Source: CALRWV02 sp943371965
GTDB taxonomy: Bacteria > Bacteroidota > JABWAT01
Length of the DNA stretch: 64,000 nt
Assembly (NCBI GenBank): GCA_943371965.1
Contig: CALRWV020000001.1
Location: 716,991-780,990, forward strand
Direction: 5' to 3'
Part shown: one piece after another, positions 52,191 through 61,296 of the stretch
Layout of the letters: each line of letters starts with the position of its first letter
Numbering within the stretch: the first letter of the stretch is position 1
Program-made: the position numbers and the translations under genes
Notes under the pieces: generated by a model
The model's input: only the letters and a program-made list of their open reading frames with translations
Databases searched by the model: none
What the model was told of the DNA's origin: nothing

Positions 52191-52715
52191 TTAATTTTTC
52201 GTTTTGAATCCATAATGTTCTTCCATGCATTCAGGGCAAAAACCGTGTGTAAATGATGCGTCACTTCTTTTTGAGATATAACTTTCAATCGGTTGCCAGT
52301 TATTTTTATCATCACGGATTTTTTTGCAGAAAGAACAAATAGGTAAAAGACCTGCCAGCATTCCAACTTCTTTTTTCAGTTCCCGTGTTTGAACAGAAGT
52401 GCGGTTGATTAAAATTGCAAAAAGTGAAAAAACAGTAATTCTGATTAGGCAATTAATACTTGCTTCAACATAAGTCCAAGGAACTTCCCAAAGTCCCAAA
52501 TTGAAATATAAGCGGACCAGCGGTAAACTGAAAGCAAACACAATACCCCAATTTTTGCCGCTGTACCATTAAGCAAAATAAATTGGAATAAGATAAGTAA
52601 CCGGAAATTGAATAAAAGGACCTGAAAAATAATCGGCAACAAGAAGAATAATGGAGATAGCAAACCAGCAATAAAGAAGTAACTTTTTATTTTTCCGGGA
52701 AAAAAACTCGTCCAT
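52191..52715 (-). pseudogene. membrane protein with Cys4 tail, interrupted by one stop codon
   Basis: Read on the minus strand from ATG 52715 (preceded by GAGGTTTAC) the frame runs to a TAA at 52569-52571, then the same frame stays open to TAA 52191. Before the stop: two helices ending FPVTYLIPIYFA; after it WYSGKNWGIVFAFSLPLVRL, more helix, then a coiled coil and the tail LPICSFCKKIRDDKNNWQPI and FTHGFCPEC. Reading through gives one continuous protein of about 174 residues whose architecture matches that of 9682-10542. TAA can arise from TCA or CAA by one change. No frame shift. A shorter product could start at GTG 52541. Confidence 0.8.
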
Positions 52716-52986
52716 GTAAACCTCATCATCTTTAATATGCAGCAAGTAACCAACATTTCGTCCGTTTATCAAAAATAACGGATCAAAATAATATGATTAT
52801 AATGGCAGTATGGAGTTTCAAACAGAAATTGATCATAAAAAAGGATTCTTTTTTCAGTCATCAACTGCCGGAAATTGAATTGAAAAATATCAGGAATAAT
52901 CCGACGGTTTGAAGGCAAATAAATCAGAAATTATTGAAGGGAAAAATCAACCTGTTTGAATCAAAAATGAACGGATTCTGCAAAAA

Positions 52987-53718
52987 TTATGATTCAGATG
53001 GGTTCATTCGTGCAAATGTTACTTTCAATTCATCGGGTGTTGCTTTTGACATAACTTCACTGAAACCAAAAGTGAGTTCCGTTTTTCCTTCTGCCAGTTG
53101 TTTGAAAATTGCTTCGATAAAAGCACTGACCGGTGGCGCTGCATCATGCAATCCTTTTCCACCCAAATCAGTATTCAATGCCGGTGGTATAATTTCAATG
53201 ACTTCAATATTTTTTGATTTCAGCAAATGGCGGAGTGACAATGTAAACGAATGAAAAAAGGCTTTGGTTGCCGAATAAACAGGAGTTTTTACCAGCGGGG
53301 TGAATGAAAGCCCTGATGTTACATTCATTACAGTTGTGAGCGATTTCAGCTGGATAAAAAGGGAAGTGAGATGAAGGGGAGCTTCCACATTAATGGCAAG
53401 TTCTTCTTTTGCCCGTTCAAAAAAGTTTGAGTCTGAAATAGACATCCATTGCTGAATTCCTGCATTGTTGACCAGAACATTGGTATCGGGATGTTCTTTG
53501 GAAATCCACTGGAAAAGTTTTTCCCTTCCAGTTTCTATTGACAAATCACAAACGTGTGCAATAACTGCAGGATATTTTTCTTTGACTTCCTTCAACACAG
53601 ACTCACGTCTTCCGCAAATGATTACCGTATTTTTATCTTTGATAAAACGTTCTGTCAAGCCCAAACCAATTCCGGAAGCTCCACCTGTTATCAGAATTTT
53701 ATTGTTGGTTAGATTCAT
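52987..53718 (-). CDS. short-chain dehydrogenase/reductase (DltE-like)
   Basis: 243 residues. Rossmann-type NAD(P) site ILITGGASGIGLGLTERFIK (T-G-G-x-x-G-I-G), NVLVNNAGIQQW (N-N-A-G), MNVTSGLSFTPLVKTPVYSA with catalytic Ser and Tyr-x-x-x-Lys (YSATK), and PPALNTDL. Classical SDR of the DltE/YvaG type, cytosolic, NAD(P)-dependent oxidoreductase; substrate unknown. An arginine in the CGRRESVL segment suggests NADP preference, but only weakly. Confidence 0.9.
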   Translation of the reverse strand: MNLTNNKILITGGASGIGLGLTERFIKDKNTVIICGRRESVLKEVKEKYPAVIAHVCDLSIETGREKLFQWISKEHPDTNVLVNNAGIQQWMSISDSNFFERAKEELAINVEAPLHLTSLFIQLKSLTTVMNVTSGLSFTPLVKTPVYSATKAFFHSFTLSLRHLLKSKNIEVIEIIPPALNTDLGGKGLHDAAPPVSAFIEAIFKQLAEGKTELTFGFSEVMSKATPDELKVTFARMNPSES

Positions 53719-53823
53719 AATTATACATCCCGTTTCAAAAAAGCAATGATAAACAGAAATTGTGATTAAATCGTTTATCGATTGAAATTAAATATGAGAT
53801 ATCCACAAAAATGTATTTGGAGG

Positions 53824-54540
53824 TCAGTTCAGTTGAACCCAATTGGTTAAACCACCATCCGAAATGAAAGCTTCACCGGAACATGAAATAGGATGATTGT
53901 CCCTTTCGTCTTTGCTGATGATAAAATCGGATTTGTTGGAAATCCCCCGGTTTTTGTAATGATTAAAAATAGAATCTGGCATACAATCAAAGTAGGAAAC
54001 CAGTTTCCATCCTTTGTTTGATGTACATCCAATTGCGATATCTGACCAGGTTTGCGGTCCGATATGATAACCGAGAAACTGATTGGCTTTTACCGAATCG
54101 CCAAGTGCCAATGCACGAATCTGATTGATATGAAAAATGATGACATGAAAATCAGGAAATTCTTTTGATTGAATTTCTACCTGAGTCCCAGCCCATTCCT
54201 CAGTCAGCTTTGAAATTGTTCCTGTCAAAGGAGAAACAATTTTGATGGTTGATGCAAGATCATTTGATTTTGGCGTGAAGTAATGTTTCATGGATCTGCA
54301 GGATTCAAAAGCATCGGAATAGTTATGACCTTCACTGGAACGGAATTTTGAGATCTGCGATATTTTATCCAATTCCAGATAATCTGACTGGATAAAAATC
54401 GGGATTCCTTTTGTTTCAAAGTTCCAGCCCTGTTGCTGGTTGCTGTCTGGTTTGTTTTCCTGATCATCATCAGCTTTGGGATTGCATGAACCGGAAAATA
54501 AAAAGATGACCACTAACAGAATTAAAGTATTTCTTTTCAT
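53824..54540 (-). CDS. lipoprotein with possible M23-like (LysM/peptidase) fold
   Basis: 238 residues. Lipobox MKRNTLILLVVIFLFSGSC then an Asp/Asn/Gln-rich linker and a beta-rich domain: IVSPLTGTISKLTEEWAGTQ-VEIQSKEF, FHVIIFHINQIRALALGDSV and GPQTWSDIAI. The G-x-[IV]-x-x-[LI] plus FHVIIFHINQI strands and G-D-x-V-x-A-N-Q resemble the M23 peptidase beta-sandwich, but the metal ligands H-x(n)-D and H-x-H are not clear, so an inactive or non-peptidase form is likely. Anchored at the outer or inner membrane. Unknown role. Confidence 0.5.
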   Translation of the reverse strand: MKRNTLILLVVIFLFSGSCNPKADDDQENKPDSNQQQGWNFETKGIPIFIQSDYLELDKISQISKFRSSEGHNYSDAFESCRSMKHYFTPKSNDLASTIKIVSPLTGTISKLTEEWAGTQVEIQSKEFPDFHVIIFHINQIRALALGDSVKANQFLGYHIGPQTWSDIAIGCTSNKGWKLVSYFDCMPDSIFNHYKNRGISNKSDFIISKDERDNHPISCSGEAFISDGGLTNWVQLN

Positions 54541-54877
54541 GATAGCCTCAGCGAATGGAAACTGAATAAAAATACAATTTATTTTACTTTTGAACTGACC
54601 AGGTTGAAATATTTAACAGTTTTGTAATTCCGGATATAAATCTGAGAAGACCCAATCATTCTGACAGAACTTATAAGGGTTTTGTGAGGGGTTTATTCAC
54701 AAGATTGGTACGACAAAAAAGTCATCTGGAAGGATGTGGAAATCAAAACAAATCAACAGAAATATAATTGGTATTGGATCTCGTAACGATATTAATCTTA
54801 TACCGCAGACTAACTCCGCGGCACAAGAAAAAAAGATAAAAATCAATAAAATGATGCCGGAACAAACGGATCGTATT
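54541..54877. other. intergenic region, no gene seen
   Basis: 337 bases between two minus-strand genes. A small frame (54697-54963) overlapping the end of the next gene lacks coding character. TGAGGCTATC before the lipoprotein start is the probable ribosome site. No hairpin or repeat of note. Confidence 0.4.
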
Positions 54878-55564
54878 TTATTCTGAAGGCTGAAGCATTC
54901 TCCAGTTAAAACCCAACTGCAGATAAAAGGGAATAAGCGGATTAGTTTTAAAATCCTCTTCAATTACTTTTCCGGCTTTCAGATAAATGTCATATTCACT
55001 GAATGAAAAACCGGAAAGTAAACCGTAATTGAAATTTCCACCCGTAGCAGGTTTATACCATCCATCCCTGATTTTGGGAAAAGAATTCCTGATTTCATCC
55101 GAATGTTTGAAATGCGTAACAATCGCCTTATCAAAACCGAATTCACCGGCAACAAACCAGTTCGGTCTATAATAACCAATTGTAGTTGATGCATAGCTTC
55201 CAATGTTAAGAAGTCTAACATAAGAATTTTCAAATCTTCTGAAAATAACGTCTGTATCGGTACTGAAGCAAAAATCACCGTACTGAAACCATTTGATCCG
55301 CGCTCCTGTTTTGAATTTGAAATCGTCAAGGAAATCACCGCCGGAAGGAAATGAAAATTCCGATTTCAGAACGATTGGAAACTTGGTGTTGAAATAGTAT
55401 CCATATCCAAGACCAAACACGAATCCATAATCCCAACCGATATTCAGATTGACAATCTGGTGCTGTTCCGAATTGATGTTCTGCCAATTCAGGGTTTGTG
55501 CATTTGACATTGAAGTTACCGCAAAAAATAATGCAGCGATGAGTGTTGATTTTATTTTATTCAT
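54878..55564 (-). CDS. outer-membrane beta-barrel-like secreted protein
   Basis: 228 residues. Signal peptide (MNKIKSTLIAALFFAVTSMS, cleavage near NAQ), then repeated amphipathic beta strands with aromatic ends (YGFVFGLGYGYYFNTKFPIV, FKTGARIKWFQYGDFCFSTD, ATTIGYYRPNWFVAGEFGFD, NYGLLSGFSFSEYDIYLKAG) and a C-terminal LQLGFNWRM. This fits a small outer-membrane barrel, family unknown. The start overlaps the end of the upstream alpha/beta hydrolase by eight bases, so the two are translationally coupled. Confidence 0.6.
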   Translation of the reverse strand: MNKIKSTLIAALFFAVTSMSNAQTLNWQNINSEQHQIVNLNIGWDYGFVFGLGYGYYFNTKFPIVLKSEFSFPSGGDFLDDFKFKTGARIKWFQYGDFCFSTDTDVIFRRFENSYVRLLNIGSYASTTIGYYRPNWFVAGEFGFDKAIVTHFKHSDEIRNSFPKIRDGWYKPATGGNFNYGLLSGFSFSEYDIYLKAGKVIEEDFKTNPLIPFYLQLGFNWRMLQPSE

Positions 55565-56606
55565 GTTGAAGTGATTTTAAATAGTTTAATGAAAGGGGAA
55601 AAAAGTGATTCCATCCTGCTGAAAATGAAAGCATATCATGACCTGCATCGTTAATGATTTCCAGCCGGGCATTTGGGTAAGCAGAAGAAACATGTTTGGC
55701 GTAATCAAAACCGTAAGCCTTGTTCCGTTCACTGTAACCAAACAATATCTGTGTTTTATATGAAGACAGATTTGTTGTCCAATCGGGTTCATCGCGTTTA
55801 CCTAAATCAAATAGAGTTCGGTTTACCACTGCACCATGTCTCCAAAAAAGAAGTGAACCCTCATTACCGATCGGATTATCCTTTGCACCATCTGCGGAGG
55901 CAAGAAGCGCAAATTTATAATCGAGTACAGCGTGTTCGTCTTCGTTTCCAGTTATGAACTGATCGAGATAGGTGGCATCGTTCAATGTCTCTCCAAAAAA
56001 GGAAAAGGACCGAGCACGAATTACATAGTCCATTATATCCTGCCAAACAAAACCACCCGGTTCCAAAAGTATAGCTCCATTGATGGCTTCAGGATATTGA
56101 TTGATATAGGCGGTTGCAAGAATTGCACCCCATGAATGCCCGAGCAGATAGATTTTTTGATTGGGAGACGTGCGGAAATGGGAAATAATGGCGTTTAAAT
56201 CATCAATCATGATCTGAACTGTATAAACATCTTTTCCTTCCCGCTTGGATAGTCCTGAACCGCGCTGATCATAGAAGACGACGTAATAACCGCTATCGGC
56301 AAAAGCTTTGCAGGTCAGCAAACTGCGGTAATCACTACCGGGTCCGCCATGAAGAACCACAATCAGTGGGTTTGCAGGATTGCCAAAAGTGTCTATGTGG
56401 AATTTGGTTCCGTTCAGGCTAACTGAAGGAAGCGACGAATCGTTCTCAACGGTTTTGGGAACAAGATTTCCTTCTTCGGAAATTAGCGGATCATTTTGGC
56501 AACCGGAAAGTCCTGCAATCAATGCGAAAAGCAAGATGACCTCTTTCCATCGTGATCTTTGAACCCGTTTTATTTTTTGAAAGGTTACTTTGTTTTTAAT
56601 TTTCAT
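55557..56606 (-). CDS. alpha/beta hydrolase lipoprotein (proline iminopeptidase-like)
   Basis: 349 residues. VILLFALIAGLSGC is a lipobox after a basic N-terminus, so the enzyme is membrane-anchored outside the cytoplasm. LIVVLHGGPGSDYRSL (H-G-G-P-G), VVFYDQRGSGLSKREG (D-Q-R-G-x-G-x-S) and LGHSWGAILATAY (Ser in G-H-S-W-G) are the proline iminopeptidase-type signature, ending NDAGHDMLSF (His). The acid is near GYSERNKAYG. Substrate unknown; peptidase and esterase are both possible. Confidence 0.85.
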   Translation of the reverse strand: MKIKNKVTFQKIKRVQRSRWKEVILLFALIAGLSGCQNDPLISEEGNLVPKTVENDSSLPSVSLNGTKFHIDTFGNPANPLIVVLHGGPGSDYRSLLTCKAFADSGYYVVFYDQRGSGLSKREGKDVYTVQIMIDDLNAIISHFRTSPNQKIYLLGHSWGAILATAYINQYPEAINGAILLEPGGFVWQDIMDYVIRARSFSFFGETLNDATYLDQFITGNEDEHAVLDYKFALLASADGAKDNPIGNEGSLLFWRHGAVVNRTLFDLGKRDEPDWTTNLSSYKTQILFGYSERNKAYGFDYAKHVSSAYPNARLEIINDAGHDMLSFSAGWNHFFPLSLNYLKSLQHE

Positions 56607-56730
56607 TTTTACTCCTGTATTGGTTTATAAGGCAAAATTGCGGTAAAAATGATACGGGATCGCCTTTCCTTGTAAGGTGACACAACTTTCACGATAATAA
56701 GTTGAAAAAAAAGAAATTTGGGGTGTGAAA

Positions 56731-57846
56731 TTAGTCGGGTTGCTTTAAATACTCGGAGGGTGACTGTCCTGTTACTTTCTTAAAGTATCTGTTAAAGGAA
56801 GATTTGGAATTGAAACCGCAGTCATGGGCCAAGCTGAGAAGGGTAAATTTTTGGCTATCGGGATTTTTAACGGTTCTTATGAATTCCTCAACACGGAGTG
56901 TATTGATATAATCATAAAAGCTTTTACCTTCCTTCTCATTAATGATTTGGGAAAGATAGTTGGGAACTGCATTCAGCCTGTTGGCAAGGTCAGTTAAAAA
57001 GAGTTCGCTTTCTTTGTAAGGTTTTTCGGTTTCCATCAGCAGTAACAATTTCCGGTGAAGTTCTTCTGCTGTTTCAGCAGTCAGTCCCGATTTCACATAC
57101 TTCTTTTTCTGATTATCCATCTTTTCAGGTAAAAATTCCAACAATTCAGTTGTCTCGGAAAATTTCGCGGCAGAACCACTCTCCGGATTGAAAATTCCAA
57201 CCTGCCTGATTCCGAAATAACCGATAAACATAACAAGCAAAACGGAGGTACAGAAAACCAGTGTATCATTACCAAAAATGACAAAAATCCAGATAAGGGC
57301 AATTCCGGAAATCAGATAACGGAGCCAGTCGAAATTGATTTTATCAATATCTGAAAACTGATTCATGATGGAACGTTTGTGCCAAATCAGCAAAATGAAC
57401 GACCAACCCACGTAAATAATCCCCGAAATGATGATTGCAGTTATATTGACAATATTGTAGTTCTCATAGCCGATCCCATTGTTTTGAAAAACAAAGATTT
57501 TCCGTTCAATGGGAAGAAGAAAAAACGGGATCAGAAAAAGGTAACTGACAAGAGGTGGAGCAAAATGAAGCAACACCTTAGGGCTTAGGTTTTTCAGTCG
57601 GTTTGTAACCGATGAAACATAAAGAAAAAGAAACGGTCCGTGCAGAAGCGGAAAGGGAAGTCCCACACCGATCATGAAGGGATACTGAACCCACTCGTCT
57701 GTAATGAACAGATAGTATAGGAAAAGATGGATTCCGATAAAAAAAAGCCAGACAATGAGCACTCTATCAGCAAATGACTTTTCCCTTTTGGTAAGAAGGA
57801 GAAAAGACAAAAAGAAAGCGATACTGATTCCGGTTATATAAAGCAT
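56731..57846 (-). CDS. membrane-spanning AraC-type regulator
   Basis: 371 residues. The first 210 or so contain six to seven membrane helices; residues about 265-371 form an AraC DNA-binding domain: LFLTDLANRLNAVPNYLSQI and INEKEGKSFYDYINTLRVEE (first helix-turn-helix), FTLLSLAHDCGFNSKSSFNR and YFKKVTGQSPSEYLKQP (second). Such proteins sense through the membrane part and bind DNA from there, so target genes must be close to the membrane. No ligand is evident. It is divergent from the large CotH-type gene and may regulate it. Confidence 0.85.
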   Translation of the reverse strand: MLYITGISIAFFLSFLLLTKREKSFADRVLIVWLFFIGIHLFLYYLFITDEWVQYPFMIGVGLPFPLLHGPFLFLYVSSVTNRLKNLSPKVLLHFAPPLVSYLFLIPFFLLPIERKIFVFQNNGIGYENYNIVNITAIIISGIIYVGWSFILLIWHKRSIMNQFSDIDKINFDWLRYLISGIALIWIFVIFGNDTLVFCTSVLLVMFIGYFGIRQVGIFNPESGSAAKFSETTELLEFLPEKMDNQKKKYVKSGLTAETAEELHRKLLLLMETEKPYKESELFLTDLANRLNAVPNYLSQIINEKEGKSFYDYINTLRVEEFIRTVKNPDSQKFTLLSLAHDCGFNSKSSFNRYFKKVTGQSPSEYLKQPD

Positions 57847-58151
57847 TTTTTTTCACTGCAGATAGTTATTCAAAAATAATACGTTATTGGTTGAAAGCGG
57901 ATGTTTTTTTTCCGAAAGATGATGAAGGAGAAAGGAACGTGAAGCAACAGACTGGATCTGGACTTTTGTACCTGCACTATTTATTCCCCAAAAATATCAA
58001 TCTGATAATGTGTTATCAGTTTGATAAGAAAAATTGATCCTATCAAATTCACTAACTGAAATGAATAATGATTATTTAATCTGTATAGTCCAAAACAGGA
58101 TGATTACAGGCGTTTTTGAAATAATCAGTGCTTATTTCTGTTCCCCTGTTT
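57847..58151. other. divergent intergenic region
   Basis: About 350 bases to 58203 between divergent genes. It contains CTGATAATGTGTTATCAGTT then TGATAA (about 58002-58026), a small imperfect dyad (CTGATAA...TTATCAG) that could be an operator; nothing else recognised. Confidence 0.4.
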
Positions 58152-58183
58152 TTTGGTATGATTTTATAATATAAGTAACTTAC
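58152..58183 (+). promoter_or_regulatory. candidate promoter for the CotH-type gene
   Basis: TTTG at 58152-58155 and TAACTTAC at 58176-58183 are 20 bases apart, the spacing of the Bacteroidota TTTG/TAnnTTTG promoter; the -7 part has two mismatches. It lies 20 bases before the ATG at 58204. Confidence 0.35.
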
Positions 58184-58203
58184 GCATTCAAATTATACAA
58201 GTT

Positions 58204-61200
58204 ATGAATCCAAAAATCCTTCTTTCTTTTGTCCTTGTTTTCTGCATGTCTGTTGAAACTGTACAGTCACAAACATTTCCGGTTTATATCAGTGAAATTC
58301 AAACTTCAAACACAAAGACTGTTAAAAGTCCGGTGTGGGCTGAGTATGCAGATTGGATTGAATTGATCAATACATCCGGTTCTGAATTTGATCTTGGCGG
58401 ATATTACCTTTCCGATGATCTTTCCATCAACAACAAATGGGTTATTCCTGCAAACACAAAAATACCTGCAAATGGTGTTCTTGTGTTTTGGGCTGACAAC
58501 CGTGATGCAGAACTTCATACCAATTTCAAACTCAGCCGTGATGGGGAAGCTGTTGGTCTCTTTTCCCCTTCAGGCGAAGTGATTGATTCAATAACATTCG
58601 GATATCAACAGGATGACTATTCATTTGGACGGTTGTCAGACAATATTTTTGAATGGACTGTTTTCAGTACTGCATCGCCTAACAAGGTAAATAATTCCAG
58701 TACCGATATTGGAGTGGGGTCGACACCTGAAATCTCTTTGCCCGGAGGATTTTATCAGGGATCTCAATCTGTTGCCATCAGAAGTTCAACTGCAAATTCA
58801 AAAATATACTACACTCTCGATGGCACCATTCCCGATACACTTTCCCATCTTTACTCAGTTCCGGTTAATATTGATTCAACTCTGGCATTTCGGGTTCGTT
58901 CCTTTGCTCCAGGAAAACTTCCCAGCCAGATTGTAACCAACACCTATTTAATCAATCAGCCGCATTTTCTTCCTGTTGTTTCGCTGGTAACTGATCCGGA
59001 TAATTTCTTTGATGATAAAATTGGAATCTATGTAACAGGAACCAACGGTAAACCCGGTGATTGTGATCAAACTGTTAGAAACGTTAATCAGGATTGGGAA
59101 CGCCCGGTCAATGTTGAATTTTATGAAACATCCGGAGAGCAGCGGTTGAATCAGGGAGCAGGTGTCAGGATTTTTGGCGGATGTTCCAGAACACGTTATC
59201 CTGAAAAATCCCTGGCCCTTTACGCACGGAATGTTTATGGAAAAGGATCTTTTGATTATCAGTTTTTCCCCTCAAAAAAAGTAACAAGTTTCGATACTTT
59301 TGTTTTGAGAAGTTCCAGCGATGATCAGGTGAGCACCATGTTCAGAGATGGACTTGCACACACCGTTTTATCGGAAGGAATGGATGCTGATATTCAGGCT
59401 TACCGTCCTGCAGTTGTTTTTCTGAACGGACAGTATTGGGGAATCCACAACATCAGGGAAAAGGTCAATGAACACTATTTCAGGGGTAATTTTGATATTG
59501 CAGACAACAACCTGAATATTCTGGAACGTGATCCCTACCAATCATGGAACACTGTTTTTGGAAGCGCTGTATCCTACAACAACATGATGAATTACATCAA
59601 GTCACATTCAATGGCAACCGAAAATTATTACACGTTAGTAAAATCCCAAATGGATGTTGATAATTTCATCAACTACATGATCGGGCATATTTATCTGGGT
59701 GAACATGACTGGCCGGGAAACAACATCCGGTTCTGGAAAGCCAACACAGGGAAATATTCGAAATGGCGTTGGGTCAATTACGATATGGATCAATCTTTTC
59801 AGAATACCAATGATGACAACATTGCAATTGCAACAGAACCCAACGGACCAGGTTGGCCAAATCCGCCATGGTCAACTTTACTTCTGAGAAGTTTACTGCT
59901 CAATCAGAATTTCAAAAATGAATTCATTCAGCGGTACGCTTTTTTTCTCAGCACAACTTTTAAATCACAGAATCTGATTTCCACCATCAACAGATTGAGG
60001 GCAGTCATTGCACCGGAAATTCCACGGCATATAACAAAATGGGGTGGAAGGGTAGATCCGGATAACAATGAAGGCTGGACTTCTCCTACTTTCAATTCAG
60101 TTTCACAATGGGAAAGCAATGTTCAAGGAATGCGTGATTTTGCAACTCAACGCCCGGCTATTGCAATATTGCATATCGTGAAAAAATTTGGTTTGACAGG
60201 AAACAACCGGATTACAGTTTCTGAAAATATTACGGGTGCAGGTACTTTGAAAGTTACCGGAAAAAATGTGCCCAATGAAGGATATTCAGGATATTATTTT
60301 AAAAATATTCCATTTTCCATTGAAGCAGTTCCAACCTTCGGATACCGGTTTCTCTACTGGAAATCAGGTGCAACAAAATATCCGAAACAGAAAATAGATG
60401 TTACCCTAACCAAAGACTCAACCTTTACCGCTTACTTTGAAAAATCAGACAATGACAGTGATCTGGTTGTCATCAATGAAATCAATTACAATTCGGTTGT
60501 AACTTTTGACAGCGGAGATTGGGTTGAATTATATAACAGACGAACCCAATCGGTTGATATTTCCGGATGGAAGCTTGAAGACAAAAGCGGACAGAATTCT
60601 TTTGTTATTCCCAAAGGAACTGAACTGGCTCCACGGAGTTATTTCGTTCTCAGCAGTGATCTTTTCGCTTTTCAATCTGCATATCCAACTGTTGCAAACA
60701 GGGAAGGCAGTTTTTCATTCGGATTTAAAAATGGTGGAGATGTTATTTATCTGATTTCAAATGATAACACCATTATTGATTCTGTGGAGTATGACAACAA
60801 ATCTCCCTGGCCGGTTACTGCTGATGGGGCGGGAGCAACCATAGAACTGAAAAATCCGTGGTACAATAATGATGATCCCCTGAATTGGAGTTCTTCAACA
60901 TCACACGGAACACCCGGTGCAAAAAACTCAACAGCAACCGGTATCGGAAACAATGCATCATCTGTTTTGCCTGATAAAATGGAACTGGCTCAAAACTTTC
61001 CGAACCCATTCAACCCGGCAACAAAAATCAGATTCTCATTGATACGGAATGGAACAGTTAAACTGGAAATCCACAACATTCTTGGGCAACTTGTTAGAAC
61101 TCTGGTCAATTCAGAAATGACAACCGGAAATCACTTCATTGAATGGAACGGGAAAAATGAAGCCGGGATTTCTGTTTCAAGTGGAATTTATATTTACTCG

Positions 61201-61251
61201 TTAAGTTCAGGTGGAAAGCAGATTTCGAAATCGATGCTGCTCATGAAATAA
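58204..61251 (+). CDS. secreted CotH-kinase-like / lamin-tail protein with sorting tail
   Basis: 1015 residues. Signal peptide (about 1-22), lamin-tail domain 1 (about 25-150; YADWIELINTSGSEFDLGGY), a chitobiase C-terminal-like domain (SKIYYTLDGTIPDTLSHLY; about 180-250), CotH-kinase-like domain (about 255-650) with VRIFGGCSRTRYPEKSLALY, LRSSSDDQVSTMFRDGLAHT, WGIHNIREKVNEHYFRGNF and WRWVNYDMDQSFQ, then a repeat-like domain, lamin-tail domain 2 (VVINEINYNSVVTFDSGDWV; about 755-890) and a sorting tail (NFPNPFNPATKIRFSLI, FlgD-like, ending KSMLLMK). CotH kinases phosphorylate spore-coat proteins; here the role is unknown. The stop overlaps a palindromic repeat. Confidence 0.85.
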   Translation: MNPKILLSFVLVFCMSVETVQSQTFPVYISEIQTSNTKTVKSPVWAEYADWIELINTSGSEFDLGGYYLSDDLSINNKWVIPANTKIPANGVLVFWADNRDAELHTNFKLSRDGEAVGLFSPSGEVIDSITFGYQQDDYSFGRLSDNIFEWTVFSTASPNKVNNSSTDIGVGSTPEISLPGGFYQGSQSVAIRSSTANSKIYYTLDGTIPDTLSHLYSVPVNIDSTLAFRVRSFAPGKLPSQIVTNTYLINQPHFLPVVSLVTDPDNFFDDKIGIYVTGTNGKPGDCDQTVRNVNQDWERPVNVEFYETSGEQRLNQGAGVRIFGGCSRTRYPEKSLALYARNVYGKGSFDYQFFPSKKVTSFDTFVLRSSSDDQVSTMFRDGLAHTVLSEGMDADIQAYRPAVVFLNGQYWGIHNIREKVNEHYFRGNFDIADNNLNILERDPYQSWNTVFGSAVSYNNMMNYIKSHSMATENYYTLVKSQMDVDNFINYMIGHIYLGEHDWPGNNIRFWKANTGKYSKWRWVNYDMDQSFQNTNDDNIAIATEPNGPGWPNPPWSTLLLRSLLLNQNFKNEFIQRYAFFLSTTFKSQNLISTINRLRAVIAPEIPRHITKWGGRVDPDNNEGWTSPTFNSVSQWESNVQGMRDFATQRPAIAILHIVKKFGLTGNNRITVSENITGAGTLKVTGKNVPNEGYSGYYFKNIPFSIEAVPTFGYRFLYWKSGATKYPKQKIDVTLTKDSTFTAYFEKSDNDSDLVVINEINYNSVVTFDSGDWVELYNRRTQSVDISGWKLEDKSGQNSFVIPKGTELAPRSYFVLSSDLFAFQSAYPTVANREGSFSFGFKNGGDVIYLISNDNTIIDSVEYDNKSPWPVTADGAGATIELKNPWYNNDDPLNWSSSTSHGTPGAKNSTATGIGNNASSVLPDKMELAQNFPNPFNPATKIRFSLIRNGTVKLEIHNILGQLVRTLVNSEMTTGNHFIEWNGKNEAGISVSSGIYIYSLSSGGKQISKSMLLMK

Positions 61252-61291
61252 ATTCATAGACCACGGTTTAAACCGTGGGCTATGAATTTAT
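61248..61291. repeat. REP-like palindrome between convergent genes
   Basis: ATAAATTCATAGACCACGGT then TT, followed by AAACCGTGGGCTATGAATTT then AT; 22-base arms with one mismatch (A for G). It includes the stop codon of the CotH-type gene and ends 6 bases before the stop of the next, convergent gene, so it likely terminates both. Confidence 0.9.
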
Positions 61292-61296
61292 TCAAT

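Noticed and set aside
53824..54540. Active M23 peptidase
   Set aside because: The strand pattern is similar, but the zinc-ligand histidines could not be placed, so an enzyme call is not supported.
54697..54963. Minus-strand 88-codon frame
   Set aside because: Out of frame with and partly inside the outer-membrane gene; hydrophobic by base composition only.
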